DNA of 64,000 bases from Bacilli bacterium (GTDB lineage Bacteria; Bacillota_I; Bacilli_A; RF39; UBA660), in assembly GCA_900752905.1 (NCBI GenBank), contig CAADWX010000014.1, forward strand, positions 1 through 64,000, given 5' to 3'. Under the pieces are notes generated by a model, which saw nothing but the letters and a program-made list of their open reading frames with translations, ran no database searches and was not told the DNA's origin. The translations under genes were made by a program, and so were the position numbers. This document shows, piece by piece, positions 37,016 through 44,640 of this stretch (positions are counted from its first letter, which is position 1; each line of letters begins with the position of its first letter).

Positions 37016-37375
37016 TTAACAACTCCTTTTATTTTTATTTGATTTAATTACACTTAATATCACAATCAATATAACCAATACAATACTTATAACAATCATA
37101 GTTCCAGCACATTCCCCAAATAAATCAAAAGTTAAACCACTAATATTATCTCCAGTCTGAGGATTTGGGAAACAAAGAATTACCCCTAAAAACAAAATAA
37201 TAATAAATAAACCAAATGATGTTCCAGTACAAATACCTAATATTTTAGTTAATTTATCCTTTTTCTTGGAATTTACATTATTTAATTGAACATTTTGTAT
37301 TTCCTGTTTTGCCCCACAACTGGAACAAAATTTAGAATTACTGTCTAATACATTTCCACAATTTTTGCAATACAA
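37016..37375 (-). CDS. Small zinc-ribbon membrane protein with TTG start
   Basis: 119 aa. Zinc ribbon (YCKNCGNVLDSNSKFCSSCG) followed by a basic linker and two hydrophobic helices (about 50-70 and 85-110). The start codon is TTG at 37375: GAGGAG lies at the right distance upstream and the zinc-ribbon sequence begins at once. It forms a two-gene unit with the larger zinc-ribbon protein downstream. Confidence 0.7.
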   Translation of the reverse strand: MYCKNCGNVLDSNSKFCSSCGAKQEIQNVQLNNVNSKKKDKLTKILGICTGTSFGLFIIILFLGVILCFPNPQTGDNISGLTFDLFGECAGTMIVISIVLVILIVILSVIKSNKNKRSC

Positions 37376-37498
37376 TATTCACTCCTCTACCTTACCAAAT
37401 AATTATACATTATTTTCAAAATTTTGTCTATATTTCCAATTTGCTTTACTTTCGTTAAAGTATAAAATAATTTTAGAGCTTCAGTTAGGAGGTATGTT

Positions 37499-37708
37499 AT
37501 GAATTTATGTGAAATTTTAGCAATAAACTTGAAGTATTATCGTAAAAAATATAACTTATCTCAAGAAAAATTTGCAGAAGTTCTAGGTACAACATTATCT
37601 TACTTAAATCAAATCGAAAACAACAAAATAAATGTTAAATCTTCTATTACAACTTCATTTTTAACAATAACATTATTCATGTTAGCCTCCATTCTATTTA
37701 CCTGCTAA
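37499..37708 (+). CDS. Short XRE-type HTH protein, probably truncated
   Basis: 69 aa. The first 45 residues are a clear XRE helix-turn-helix (NLKYYRKKYNLSQEKFAEVL, then YLNQIENNK). After KINVKSS the sequence changes to a hydrophobic tail (TSFLTITLFMLASILF) unlike the normal last helix of this fold. AGGAGG lies six bases before the ATG, so the start is sound. Frame damage near codon 48 is the likely cause. It sits alone about 260 bases from the integrated element, on the opposite strand to its neighbours. Confidence 0.55.
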   Translation: MNLCEILAINLKYYRKKYNLSQEKFAEVLGTTLSYLNQIENNKINVKSSITTSFLTITLFMLASILFTC

Positions 37709-37809
37709 TATGATTATATTGAATATTCGTTCGCACCAATTGATATATTTTAATCATTAGAAAAAGTTTTTAACCTGTAATTGTAATATTTATAAACATT
37801 TTAGTTTAT

Positions 37810-37910
37810 AAAAAAAGACTTAAAAAAGTCTTCTTATCGTCCTACAAAACCAGAACATTTTCCACAATCAAGATTAACTGTTTGACATTCTTCTGAACAT
37901 GAATATTGTG
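37810..37910. repeat. 101-bp direct repeat, copy 2
   Basis: Second copy of the repeat at 35666-35766, here forming the 3' end and terminator of the interrupted CotD-like gene. Confidence 0.95.
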
Positions 37911-37972
37911 GTGTATATGTATGTTTATATATATGTTTATTTATTACATGAGTATGAATTGGGCAAACGTGT
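37834..37972 (-). pseudogene. 3' part of an interrupted CotD-like spore coat gene
   Basis: Reading the minus strand from the element edge gives H-VCPIHTHVINKHIYKHTYTP, then QYSCSEECQTVNLDCGKC and SGFVGR before a TAA at 37834. CPIHTxVINxHIYxHTY is the hallmark of CotD-family inner spore coat proteins. There is no start codon here: the 5' part of the gene is 8.7 kb away at 46686-46815. The terminator hairpin after the stop is intact. The fragment is silent unless the element between the halves is excised. Confidence 0.88.
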
Positions 37973-37993
37973 GCCTGCTTCCAAAGTGATAAC
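37970..37993. other. attL: left attachment site of the serine-recombinase element
   Basis: Core TGTG at 37970-37973, followed inside the element by CCTGCTTCC and the arm AAAGTGATAAC (37983-37993). The outside flank is coat-gene coding sequence. The same TGTG core occurs at 46682-46685. Confidence 0.85.
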
Positions 37994-38032
37994 ACAATGT
38001 ATAAATTTTACTTAATTGTTCAATTAAGTTTT

Positions 38033-39616
38033 TTATTTTCCTATTTCATAATCAAAAATAGGTTTGATTTTATAGTAAATATCAACATTTTTATTTTCAT
38101 CAATAGTTATTCTATCAATAATATTAGATAAAAGTAATTTGTTAGGTTTTTTCATTGATAAATACTCTTCAACAATTTCTTCATAATTATAATTATCATA
38201 TAATTTATTATTTAATAAACTTTTTTTACTTTTTTCTAATTCATCAATTAAAATTTTAGTTTCATTAGTTTCGTTTATTAAATCATTATAAACTTCTTTA
38301 TATGTTTCTAAATCTACAAGCCCTTTTGCTCTGTCTTTGTATATTGTTTTAATAGATTCTTTATTGTTTAATAATAAATTAGTTGCTTTTTCAATTTTAT
38401 TATTTATCTCTTCTAACATTTTGCTTTTTTTAGTATTATTTTTTAAGATACTTTCAAATTTTTTCTTATTAACGCATTTCTTACACATTTTTCTTATTTC
38501 TTTCAATACCAATTCTTCAACATCTTCATATCTATTACTATGTGGAGAACAAAAACTATTTTTTCCATACTTTCTATAATGATTACATATCATATAGTTT
38601 CTTTTTTTATCGCTACTTTGTTGAATTCCTAAAGTATGTCCACATTCTTTACAAAATAGAAAACCTCTTAACAAATGGTCATGTGATTTCTCATTTCTAT
38701 TTTTATTTTTTGAATAAATATTTTGTACCATTTCAAAAGTTTCTAAGTCAATTATTGGTTCATGTGTATTTTCTGCTATAATCCATTTATCTTTTGGATT
38801 AGCAATTATTTTTTTTGACTTATAGTTTATTTTTCTTCTTCTATTTTGTGCTAAATTACCAATATATGTAGGATTTTTTAGTATATCATCAATAGTTCTT
38901 GGCTCCCAAATGTTTCTTGTCTTTCTATCTTTATTAAAATTCATATTTTTATAAACACTTGGTGTTGGTATTTTCTTTTCAGTAAGATACTTTGCTATTT
39001 TTCCTAAACTATTGCCCTTTACGAACATATCATAAATAAGTTTAACATTATCACTTACATTTTCATCAATGATAAGTTTATATTTATTTCTTGGATCATG
39101 TTTGTAACCATAAGGGGTATACCCACCTAGAAATAACCCTTGTTTCTTTTTTGTTTCTATACTCGCTTTAATCTTTTTAGATATATCTTTACTATACCAT
39201 TCGTTCATCATACCTTTTATTTGTATCATGTCATTGCCAACATTATCTAAGTAAGTATCAATTCCATCAAGTATAGAAATATATCTTATATTATGTTCAG
39301 GAAAATATCTTTCAGCATAGCCAATAAATTCTTCATTATTTCTTCCTAATCTTGAAGCATCTTTTGTAATAACCATATTAATTCTTTTATTTTCAATATC
39401 GTCAATCATTCTATTAAAAGACGGTCTATCAAAACTTGTTCCAGTAAGTCCATCATCAATATATTCATCATATAATTCAAAGCCATTTTCTTGTAAAAAT
39501 GAAATTATAAAACTTCTTTGATTCGTTATACTTTCACTTTCATTTTTTTCTTCGTCTTCATCGACTTTGGAAAGTCTTATATAAATACCGGCTTTCCATG
39601 TGTTCCTTAAATTCAT
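38033..39616 (-). CDS. Large serine recombinase (integrase/excisionase of the element)
   Basis: 527 aa. N-terminal resolvase domain with catalytic Ser in GIYIRLSKVDEDEE, then QRSFIISFLQENG, DDGLTGTSFDRPSFNRMIDD and ITKDASRLGRNNEE. A recombinase domain follows (TPYGYKHDPRNKYKLIIDE, PTYIGNLAQNRRRK). A zinc ribbon is next (FCKECGHTLG...MICNHYRKYGKNSFC), with a coiled-coil tail after it. This is the domain plan of SpoIVCA, SprA and Tn4451-type TnpX. GGGAGG precedes the ATG. It sits at the attL end and reads toward it. It should catalyse both insertion and excision at the TG core. Confidence 0.95.
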   Translation of the reverse strand: MNLRNTWKAGIYIRLSKVDEDEEKNESESITNQRSFIISFLQENGFELYDEYIDDGLTGTSFDRPSFNRMIDDIENKRINMVITKDASRLGRNNEEFIGYAERYFPEHNIRYISILDGIDTYLDNVGNDMIQIKGMMNEWYSKDISKKIKASIETKKKQGLFLGGYTPYGYKHDPRNKYKLIIDENVSDNVKLIYDMFVKGNSLGKIAKYLTEKKIPTPSVYKNMNFNKDRKTRNIWEPRTIDDILKNPTYIGNLAQNRRRKINYKSKKIIANPKDKWIIAENTHEPIIDLETFEMVQNIYSKNKNRNEKSHDHLLRGFLFCKECGHTLGIQQSSDKKRNYMICNHYRKYGKNSFCSPHSNRYEDVEELVLKEIRKMCKKCVNKKKFESILKNNTKKSKMLEEINNKIEKATNLLLNNKESIKTIYKDRAKGLVDLETYKEVYNDLINETNETKILIDELEKSKKSLLNNKLYDNYNYEEIVEEYLSMKKPNKLLLSNIIDRITIDENKNVDIYYKIKPIFDYEIGK

Positions 39617-39653
39617 AATTCCTCCCTTTGGTAGAACACATATTGATATATAT

Positions 39654-39682
39654 ATTATATCATTTTTTCCTTTATTTTTAAA
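39654..39682 (-). promoter_or_regulatory. Promoter of the serine recombinase gene
   Basis: Minus strand: TTTAAA, 17-base spacer, TATAAT with upstream TG (TGATATAAT), about 40 bases before the recombinase ATG. It is a vegetative-type promoter located after the 28-codon gene. Confidence 0.6.
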
Positions 39683-39695
39683 GGATTATAACGAT

Positions 39696-39782
39696 TTAAT
39701 CTAAACAAATTTTAAGTAAAAATTGTTCTAATATATCTTCTAATTTTCTACCCTTTTCATCAAAATGATTTGTTATTTTCAT
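39696..39782 (-). CDS. 28-residue conserved peptide upstream of the recombinase
   Basis: MKITNHFDEKGRKLEDILEQ, then FLLKICLD and TAA. AGGTGAACTT precedes the ATG. Short peptides of the form M(K)xxNHFxEKGxxxExLLxxF occur just before recombinase genes in many Bacillota integrative elements, so this is probably a real gene. It lies 79 bases upstream of the recombinase. Its role is unknown; control of excision is one possibility. Confidence 0.6.
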   Translation of the reverse strand: MKITNHFDEKGRKLEDILEQFLLKICLD

Positions 39783-40098
39783 AAGTTCACCTAATTAAAC
39801 TTATGCCGACATAAGATTTTTATTAAATCCTTTCGTTTCTTGCTTAAGCACAATTAGAATAACAACAATAAAAATTTAAAACGAATACGAAAAAAAGGCT
39901 ATTTGAAAAATAGACCTTTTGAAAATAAAAGAAAAAATACGAAAAAGTACTATTATTTCGGACAAAAATAAGTAAAAACAATAGTAAAAAAGTGGCTTAA
40001 AAACTATATTTTTTTGAAAAAAACTTTGATAAGATGAAATCACAAAGGCAAGGAACCAACCTTTGTGAATGAAAATATAAGAAAGGAAAAATTGAAAA
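39783..40098. other. Gene-free stretch with one dyad and one leader hairpin
   Basis: A perfect dyad CTTATG-CCGA-CATAAG is at 39800-39815, just upstream of the 28-codon gene, and may be an operator. The centre (39816-40040) is A-rich and I see no coding frame or other firm signal there. A hairpin at 40041-40067 is listed separately. Confidence 0.45.
40041..40067 (+). promoter_or_regulatory. Leader hairpin before the 83-residue gene
   Basis: CACAAAGG stem (40041-40048) pairs with CCTTTGTG (40060-40067) around an 11-base loop that itself contains GGAACC. There is no T tract, so it is not an ordinary terminator. A regulatory leader or protein-binding site is possible. Confidence 0.45.
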
Positions 40099-40350
40099 AT
40101 GAATAACGAATTAAATGAAAATGAAATGTTTGTAGATACTACTACAATAAAAAAAGAACTTATAAAGTTAAGTATTATGAAACATACTGGAAAGGAGCCG
40201 AATAATATACTTGTAAATAAGTTCTTAAAATACCTAAATATGGAATATGAAAATAATAATTCAAAAAATAATATTGAAAATAGAATCGATAGTCTTTGTA
40301 AAACTATCGAGGCTAAATACGACAAATATACACGGATTAGCCAATTATAA
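40099..40350 (+). CDS. Small hypothetical protein of the element
   Basis: 83 aa, Asn/Lys/Glu-rich, with helical stretches (IKKELIKLSIMKHTGK, NIENRIDSLCKTIEAKYD). AAAGGA lies rather far (about 11 bases) upstream of the ATG. It is the first plus-strand gene of the element. No family recognised. An opposing 149-residue frame over the same bases is rich in Phe/Leu/Ser and looks like its shadow. Confidence 0.5.
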   Translation: MNNELNENEMFVDTTTIKKELIKLSIMKHTGKEPNNILVNKFLKYLNMEYENNNSKNNIENRIDSLCKTIEAKYDKYTRISQL

Positions 40351-40448
40351 TATTTCTTAGTTATACTCCATTCAAACTAAATCAGACTAAATCAAGCAAT
40401 TATATACTTAATTAGGCTGTTCTTTTACCCAAAATTACCTAATTAAGT

Positions 40449-40478
40449 TAAAAAGTGATAAAAAATATCACTTTTTTT
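40449..40478 (+). terminator. Terminator between the 83-residue and 301-residue genes
   Basis: AAAAAGTGATA-AAAAA-TATCACTTTTTTT. It also argues that the next gene starts at 40542, not at the ATG near 40455 inside this hairpin. Confidence 0.75.
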
Positions 40479-40541
40479 CATTTTGGGAGCAGACACGAGG
40501 TCTATATAATTGATATAGTATATAACCAAGGAGTTGATACT

Positions 40542-41447
40542 ATGGGAAAATATCACAATAAACTTGACAAGAAATATTTTAATAAATCTATCTATATGAG
40601 AAAGTTTGAGAGTGCTTTTAATATAAAAATAAAAGACTACCCACTACAATACGAGTTAGTATATGAAACATATAACACTATTATATCTCTTAACAATATG
40701 TTATTTTCATTAAACTATGTTCCTTTAACAAGTAAAATAAATAACATACTTCATTTGCTTAATAGTTATCTTAACAAATACAAGAACAAGATAAGAAAAT
40801 GCTATGATAGTAATTGTATCTTATTATATGACAATATTGAGAGTATTGTAGATGAAATAAATGAGTGTAAATCAAGAAATATAAAATATAACATAAAACC
40901 ACTTGAAACTTATGTTGATATGTTAATAGATATTTTAGATAAGGTTAATTTTGATATGTTAGTTGATAGTAAAAAAATGATGTATCATAAAGTAGCAAAT
41001 GATAAATTGGCTAAAAAAGTTAATTTTAAGTTTATGGTCAATTTAGATATTAAAAGTAGCACATTATTTGATAGTGAAAAACAAAAACAACTCAATGATA
41101 AATTTATAAGTGATTACTATAAAAGAACAGGAATTGATTTAAACAAAGATCCAGAGCAATTATATTTTATTTTTGATACGCTTAATAGAGTTAAAGACTT
41201 AAATAATGCCATTATAGATTACCAAACATATAAAGATAAAGCAGTTTTAAATATTTTTAACTTTTATCTTTCAGAGAGTTATCTAATACAAGATATATCT
41301 ATTGTAAAAGATATTACCTATGTTAATGTATTTAATAGATTAAAAGGTATATCTCAAAATATAAGTGATGATAACATTGATATAGCATACAAAGAGTTAA
41401 AAGATATTATAGAACAATTTAAAGAGTATTACGAAAGGAATAGCTAA
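40542..41447 (+). CDS. Uncharacterised helical protein of the element
   Basis: 301 aa. AAGGAG lies eight bases before the ATG. Strongly charged and Asn/Lys/Tyr-rich, with predicted long helices throughout (IISLNNMLFSLNYVPLTSKI, KELKDIIEQFKEYYERNS). No membrane segment, signal peptide, Walker motif or zinc site visible. It is followed after one base by another unknown gene, so the two are translated together. I do not recognise it. It lies where accessory cargo is usual, between the recombinase and the replication genes. Confidence 0.65.
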   Translation: MGKYHNKLDKKYFNKSIYMRKFESAFNIKIKDYPLQYELVYETYNTIISLNNMLFSLNYVPLTSKINNILHLLNSYLNKYKNKIRKCYDSNCILLYDNIESIVDEINECKSRNIKYNIKPLETYVDMLIDILDKVNFDMLVDSKKMMYHKVANDKLAKKVNFKFMVNLDIKSSTLFDSEKQKQLNDKFISDYYKRTGIDLNKDPEQLYFIFDTLNRVKDLNNAIIDYQTYKDKAVLNIFNFYLSESYLIQDISIVKDITYVNVFNRLKGISQNISDDNIDIAYKELKDIIEQFKEYYERNS

Positions 41448-41448
41448 T

Positions 41449-41901
41449 ATGAAAAAGATAAATGTATTAGATTTATTATGTGATGACTTAATAGAACAAG
41501 ATAAAATAGAAAAAGAAAACTTATATTCTTGTGTTGATAAAACTTTATTAGATAGCAATATAAAAAAGTATATTATACCTTATATTCAAAGAACATATAA
41601 AGTATATGATTTAGACTTTGATTTTGATATAAACTCTACTGATGAAATTACAAAATACAAAAGTTTAAGATTGTTAAGGTCAATTATAAAAGGAGCATAC
41701 GATTTAATTGGTGTTTTACCTGATTATTTTAAAGCATACGAGAAAGAATATGATACACAAAAGGCTTATGAAGAAATATGTTCAAGAGTTTTTATAGGAA
41801 ATATACTTGATATAAAAAAAGGTTTAAAACACTTTGAATTAGATGAAAACTGGAAAACAGTTTTAGATGAGTTAAAAGAAAGAATAGATGGTAATAAATA
41901 A
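41449..41901 (+). CDS. Uncharacterised partner protein of the element
   Basis: 150 aa. The ATG follows the previous stop by one base (TAATATG), with GAAAGGA upstream. Acidic and helical (YLYS-type aromatic residues, KSLRLLRSIIKGAYDLIGVL, KAYEEICSRVFIGNILDIKK). No family recognised. Tight pairing with the 301-residue protein suggests that they form a complex or act in one step, which is inference. Confidence 0.65.
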   Translation: MKKINVLDLLCDDLIEQDKIEKENLYSCVDKTLLDSNIKKYIIPYIQRTYKVYDLDFDFDINSTDEITKYKSLRLLRSIIKGAYDLIGVLPDYFKAYEKEYDTQKAYEEICSRVFIGNILDIKKGLKHFELDENWKTVLDELKERIDGNK

Positions 41902-41911
41902 CCAACCTTTT

Positions 41912-41943
41912 AAGGCTTGTTTTAACGGCAAAAAGCCTTTTCA
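41912..41943 (+). terminator. Terminator after the 301/150-residue gene pair
   Basis: AAGGCTT, 14-base loop, AAGCCTTTT shortly after the stop at 41901. Confidence 0.55.
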
Positions 41944-42017
41944 TATATAAATAATAGATTTAATTGTTTTTACCTTAATACACCACCTAAAAAGGCTTAA
42001 AATAAGATTCTATCATA

Positions 42018-42057
42018 ATAAAAGAGTGATAAAAGATTTTATTCTTCATCACTCTTA
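42018..42057 (-). terminator. Terminator of the XRE regulator gene
   Basis: Minus strand: AAGAGTGAT...ATCACTCTT stem (17-base loop) that begins inside the last codons of the gene ending at 42039, followed by a TTATT run. Confidence 0.6.
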
Positions 42058-42317
42058 TTTTTTGTATCCTCTTCTATTGGTTCAAATAATTCTCTAATAT
42101 CTATATCAAGAGCATTTGCGATTCTACCTAATGTATCAAGTCTTGGTCGCCTTGTTAGTTTAATACACTCTAAATCTCTAATAAATTGATGTGTTAAGTC
42201 GCATTTGTCGGCTAATTCTTGTGTAGTATAGTTCTTTATGTTTCTATACTTTTTAATATTTAGTCTTGCTAACTTATAATAATAATCATCATTATATTTA
42301 CTACTTTCTTTTGCCAT
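42039..42317 (-). CDS. XRE-family HTH regulator of the element
   Basis: 92 aa. HTH motif YTTQELADKCDLTHQFIRDL followed by RRPRLDTLGRIANALDI and DIRELFEPIEED. This is a full XRE domain with an acidic tail. I start at the ATG at 42317; a GTG at 42326 would lie in the AGGTGG ribosome site. It is transcribed against the genes on both sides, a usual position for an element repressor. The divergent promoter at 42375-42403 may be under its control. Confidence 0.8.
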   Translation of the reverse strand: MAKESSKYNDDYYYKLARLNIKKYRNIKNYTTQELADKCDLTHQFIRDLECIKLTRRPRLDTLGRIANALDIDIRELFEPIEEDTKNKSDEE

Positions 42318-42374
42318 AAATACCACCTAATAATATTTTCCCAAAAAATAAGCAAAAAATATGTCTTACAGCTA

Positions 42375-42403
42375 ACGACAAAAAGAAAAATATATGGTAT
42401 AAT
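42375..42403 (+). promoter_or_regulatory. Extended -10 promoter for the element lipoprotein gene
   Basis: ACGACA (4 of 6 to TTGACA), 17 bases, then TATAAT at 42398-42403 with upstream TG (TGGTATAAT). 25 bases before the lipoprotein ATG. Confidence 0.65.
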
Positions 42404-42428
42404 AGATTATAGGAAAGGAGTATGTTTT

Positions 42429-42830
42429 ATGAAAAAGAAAATAAGTTTATTTATGCTATGTGGAATAATACTATTAGGAGTTTGTGGTTGTGGAAAAAAT
42501 TATGATAAGTTTTATGGGTCTTGGGAAATTACTAATTATGTAGGTGAAGATGAAAGCAGTTTCAATAGTAATATTGTTATTAACAAAGATTATATCAATT
42601 TAGATTTCGTTCTTGGCGATAATAGTATTTTCATTAAAAACGATGAAATATTAAGAGTGATACCGGGTAGTTCTTACCCTATTATGTGTTTAAAACTTAA
42701 AGATGAGAATACTTTAAAACAAGTAAAATGTTCTAATGATATTTTAGATTATGTTGAAAAATTACATAATACTGATTTATCAGATAACGAAATTGAAAAC
42801 AAAGATTATATTTTTACAAAAGTTAAATAG
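42429..42830 (+). CDS. Small lipoprotein cargo of the element
   Basis: 133 aa. Signal peptide KKKISLFMLCGIILLGVCGC with a lipobox (GVCGC), so it is lipid-anchored outside the membrane. The mature part starts with a lipocalin-like FYGSWEITNYVG and is mostly beta-rich. AAAGGAG precedes the ATG. It has its own promoter and is followed by a zinc-ribbon membrane protein gene. Function unknown; the pair looks like envelope-directed cargo. Confidence 0.7.
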   Translation: MKKKISLFMLCGIILLGVCGCGKNYDKFYGSWEITNYVGEDESSFNSNIVINKDYINLDFVLGDNSIFIKNDEILRVIPGSSYPIMCLKLKDENTLKQVKCSNDILDYVEKLHNTDLSDNEIENKDYIFTKVK

Positions 42831-42879
42831 TATATAGGCAACTTGCTTATATATTTTACGAAAGGAGTATGTGGTTTAT

Positions 42880-43476
42880 ATGGCTTTAATTAAATGTAAT
42901 GAGTGTGGAAAAGAAATAAGTGATAAGGCAACGAAATGTATTCATTGTGGTTGCCCTATTGAAGAGGAAAAGGGAAAGAAAAATGATACTAAAAAAGATG
43001 GGGAAAATATAAAAGCAATATTTGATAAAAATCTTATTAAAAAAAATAGCACTATAAAAATTATATTGATAATAGTTATATTCTTTGTTAGTGGTATTAT
43101 TTTAGGAAATATTTTTTCTTCTTATTCAACATATTATAACTCTAATACAGGAAGAATGACGGGAATGGAATCTTTTGGTGCTATTGGTTTTATAACTTGG
43201 GCTATTGGAATTATTTGGGCTATTCTTGTATATATAGCAATGAAAAACTATCTAAAACAAGAACTTGTTGTTGATAATGAAAAAATATATGGGAAAGTAA
43301 AAGTATTATTTCATATAGCAGAGGTTAATATACCATTAAATCAAGTTAGTTCAGTTTCTATGGTTTATTCTTCTATACCTTTTGAACCTACAAAATTATG
43401 TATTGCCTCATCAAGTGAAAAATATTTAGTTGGCTATATATTAAATAGTGAAGAAATAAAAAATAATGTTTTATAA
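42880..43476 (+). CDS. Zinc-ribbon membrane protein with PH-like C-terminus, cargo of the element
   Basis: 198 aa. Zinc ribbon (IKCNECGKEISDKATKCIHC GCPI), basic linker, two helices (about 60-82 and 105-125), then a bPH-like domain (LKQELVVDNEKIYGKVKVLF, IPLNQVSSVSMVYS). The start could also be the GTG at 42871, but GGAG is too near it. This is the same general plan as several chromosomal zinc-ribbon proteins in the window, which suggests exchange between the element and the chromosome. Function unknown. Confidence 0.68.
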   Translation: MALIKCNECGKEISDKATKCIHCGCPIEEEKGKKNDTKKDGENIKAIFDKNLIKKNSTIKIILIIVIFFVSGIILGNIFSSYSTYYNSNTGRMTGMESFGAIGFITWAIGIIWAILVYIAMKNYLKQELVVDNEKIYGKVKVLFHIAEVNIPLNQVSSVSMVYSSIPFEPTKLCIASSSEKYLVGYILNSEEIKNNVL

Positions 43477-43584
43477 AAAATAAAGTATATAGGTAAAGTG
43501 CTTATATGCTTTTTCTTTAACAAAAATATACAAAATTAGAGAAAAGTCTTTTATTTACCACTATATATATGAGGAGGTGGTAAT
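43477..43584. other. Short leader before the small HTH gene
   Basis: Holds a weak hairpin (GTATATAGGTAAAGTGCTTATATGC, 43488-43510) of the same kind as after 42830, then the strong ribosome site GAGGAGGT at 43571-43578. Nothing else is evident. Confidence 0.35.
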
Positions 43585-43755
43585 ATCAAAGACTTAATAC
43601 CATTGAAAAAGGCTTGTAAGATAGTTGGTGTATCATATAAAACATTATATAGTTGGGTCAGTAATAATGAGGTATCTTATACTAAAATTGGGAATAGATA
43701 TTACTTTTCACAAGATCAATTAGATTCCATTGTTTTTATTTTTAACAAAAATTAG
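43585..43755 (+). CDS. Excisionase-like small HTH protein with apparent ATC start
   Basis: 56 codons: (I/M)KDLIPLKKACKIVGVSYKT then LYSWVSNNEVSYTKIGNRYY, ending FNKN. This is the MerR/excisionase-type HTH in which a single wing follows the helix pair. The frame runs from a TGA at 43569 without an ATG, GTG or in-frame TTG before codon 7. GAGGAGGT lies seven bases ahead of an ATC codon at 43585, exactly where a start is expected. Either ATC is used, the TTG at 43603 is used, or an ATG has mutated. Small proteins of this type control excision in many elements. Confidence 0.6.
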   Translation: MKDLIPLKKACKIVGVSYKTLYSWVSNNEVSYTKIGNRYYFSQDQLDSIVFIFNKN

Positions 43756-43838
43756 GCACCTTTGTAAAACTCAAATACTTTTCACACTCTACCAAAGAAT
43801 ATTAAAATTAAATTGTAAAAATTAAAAGGAGGAAAAAT

Positions 43839-44636
43839 ATGTATAGCATTTATCAAAATAGATATGCTAATAAATTACACTTAAATATTATTAGGGTAAA
43901 ATATTCAAAGGAACATACTATATTTGAAAGAGATTTTGCTATTAAATTGAGTGATGATTACATAGGAACAACTAACGACTTAATAACATATAAACTATAC
44001 CTTTATTTAGGTAGTTTATTAAGTCAAAATGCTTTAAGAGATAATGTAATAACACTTGATACAAAAGTCTTTCTAAATGCCTTAAAAACGACTAAAAAGG
44101 CTTATATAATATCATCACTTGAATATTTAAAAGCGATAAGATTTAATTATTATTATTTTAAAGGTAAGAAGAACAATAAAGGATATACTACTGATACACG
44201 AAGTTGTTGTATTATAGATGATTACTCCACTACAAAAGGTAGTATAACAATTAGTTTTAATAAAGATTATTTAACTTTACTTGGTTATAATAGATTAACC
44301 TTACAACTACCTAATGAGTTATTTAATATGAATATAACAAAATATCATCATAGTTTATTTATGGCAACCCGTGTTATATTTCATAGACAAGTGAATTATA
44401 ACAAGAAATATAAAAACATAATTTCAATAAAAGAAATAACAAAATATTGTCCTATTCTACCTTGTTATGATGATTTAGATAAGAGTAAGCAAGTATCAAG
44501 AAATATATTAGAACCATTTAGAAAAAATATGGACTATTGGTGCGAATTACTTAATTACACTTGGAAATATGACAATGAGCCAACTACTTACAACTCTTTT
44601 ATAAATAGTAAAATAATTTTAGAGTGTAGAAATTAA
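43839..44636 (+). CDS. Putative replication initiator of the element
   Basis: 265 aa. AAAGGAGG precedes the ATG. The composition and layout fit a two-winged-helix Rep protein: TYKLYLYLGSLLSQNALRDN, KAYIISSLEYLKAIRFNYYY (DNA-contact-like basic/aromatic helix), FMATRVIFHRQVNYNKKY and KQVSRNILEPFRKNMDYW. It lies just before a hairpin-rich 240-base gap and a DnaB-like helicase gene, the usual order for an initiator, origin and helicase. I do not see a catalytic Tyr motif of rolling-circle type. The name rests mainly on context. Confidence 0.5.
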   Translation: MYSIYQNRYANKLHLNIIRVKYSKEHTIFERDFAIKLSDDYIGTTNDLITYKLYLYLGSLLSQNALRDNVITLDTKVFLNALKTTKKAYIISSLEYLKAIRFNYYYFKGKKNNKGYTTDTRSCCIIDDYSTTKGSITISFNKDYLTLLGYNRLTLQLPNELFNMNITKYHHSLFMATRVIFHRQVNYNKKYKNIISIKEITKYCPILPCYDDLDKSKQVSRNILEPFRKNMDYWCELLNYTWKYDNEPTTYNSFINSKIILECRN

Positions 44637-44640
44637 AGCA

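Noticed and set aside
39783..39815. Sigma-K promoter before the 28-codon gene (CATAAGTTTA)
   Set aside because: Spacing between CATA and TA is one base too long for CATAnnnTA.
39876..40325. 149-codon minus-strand frame rich in Phe, Leu and Ser
   Set aside because: It lies across the 83-residue plus-strand gene, has no ribosome site, and its composition is the complement of an A-rich strand.
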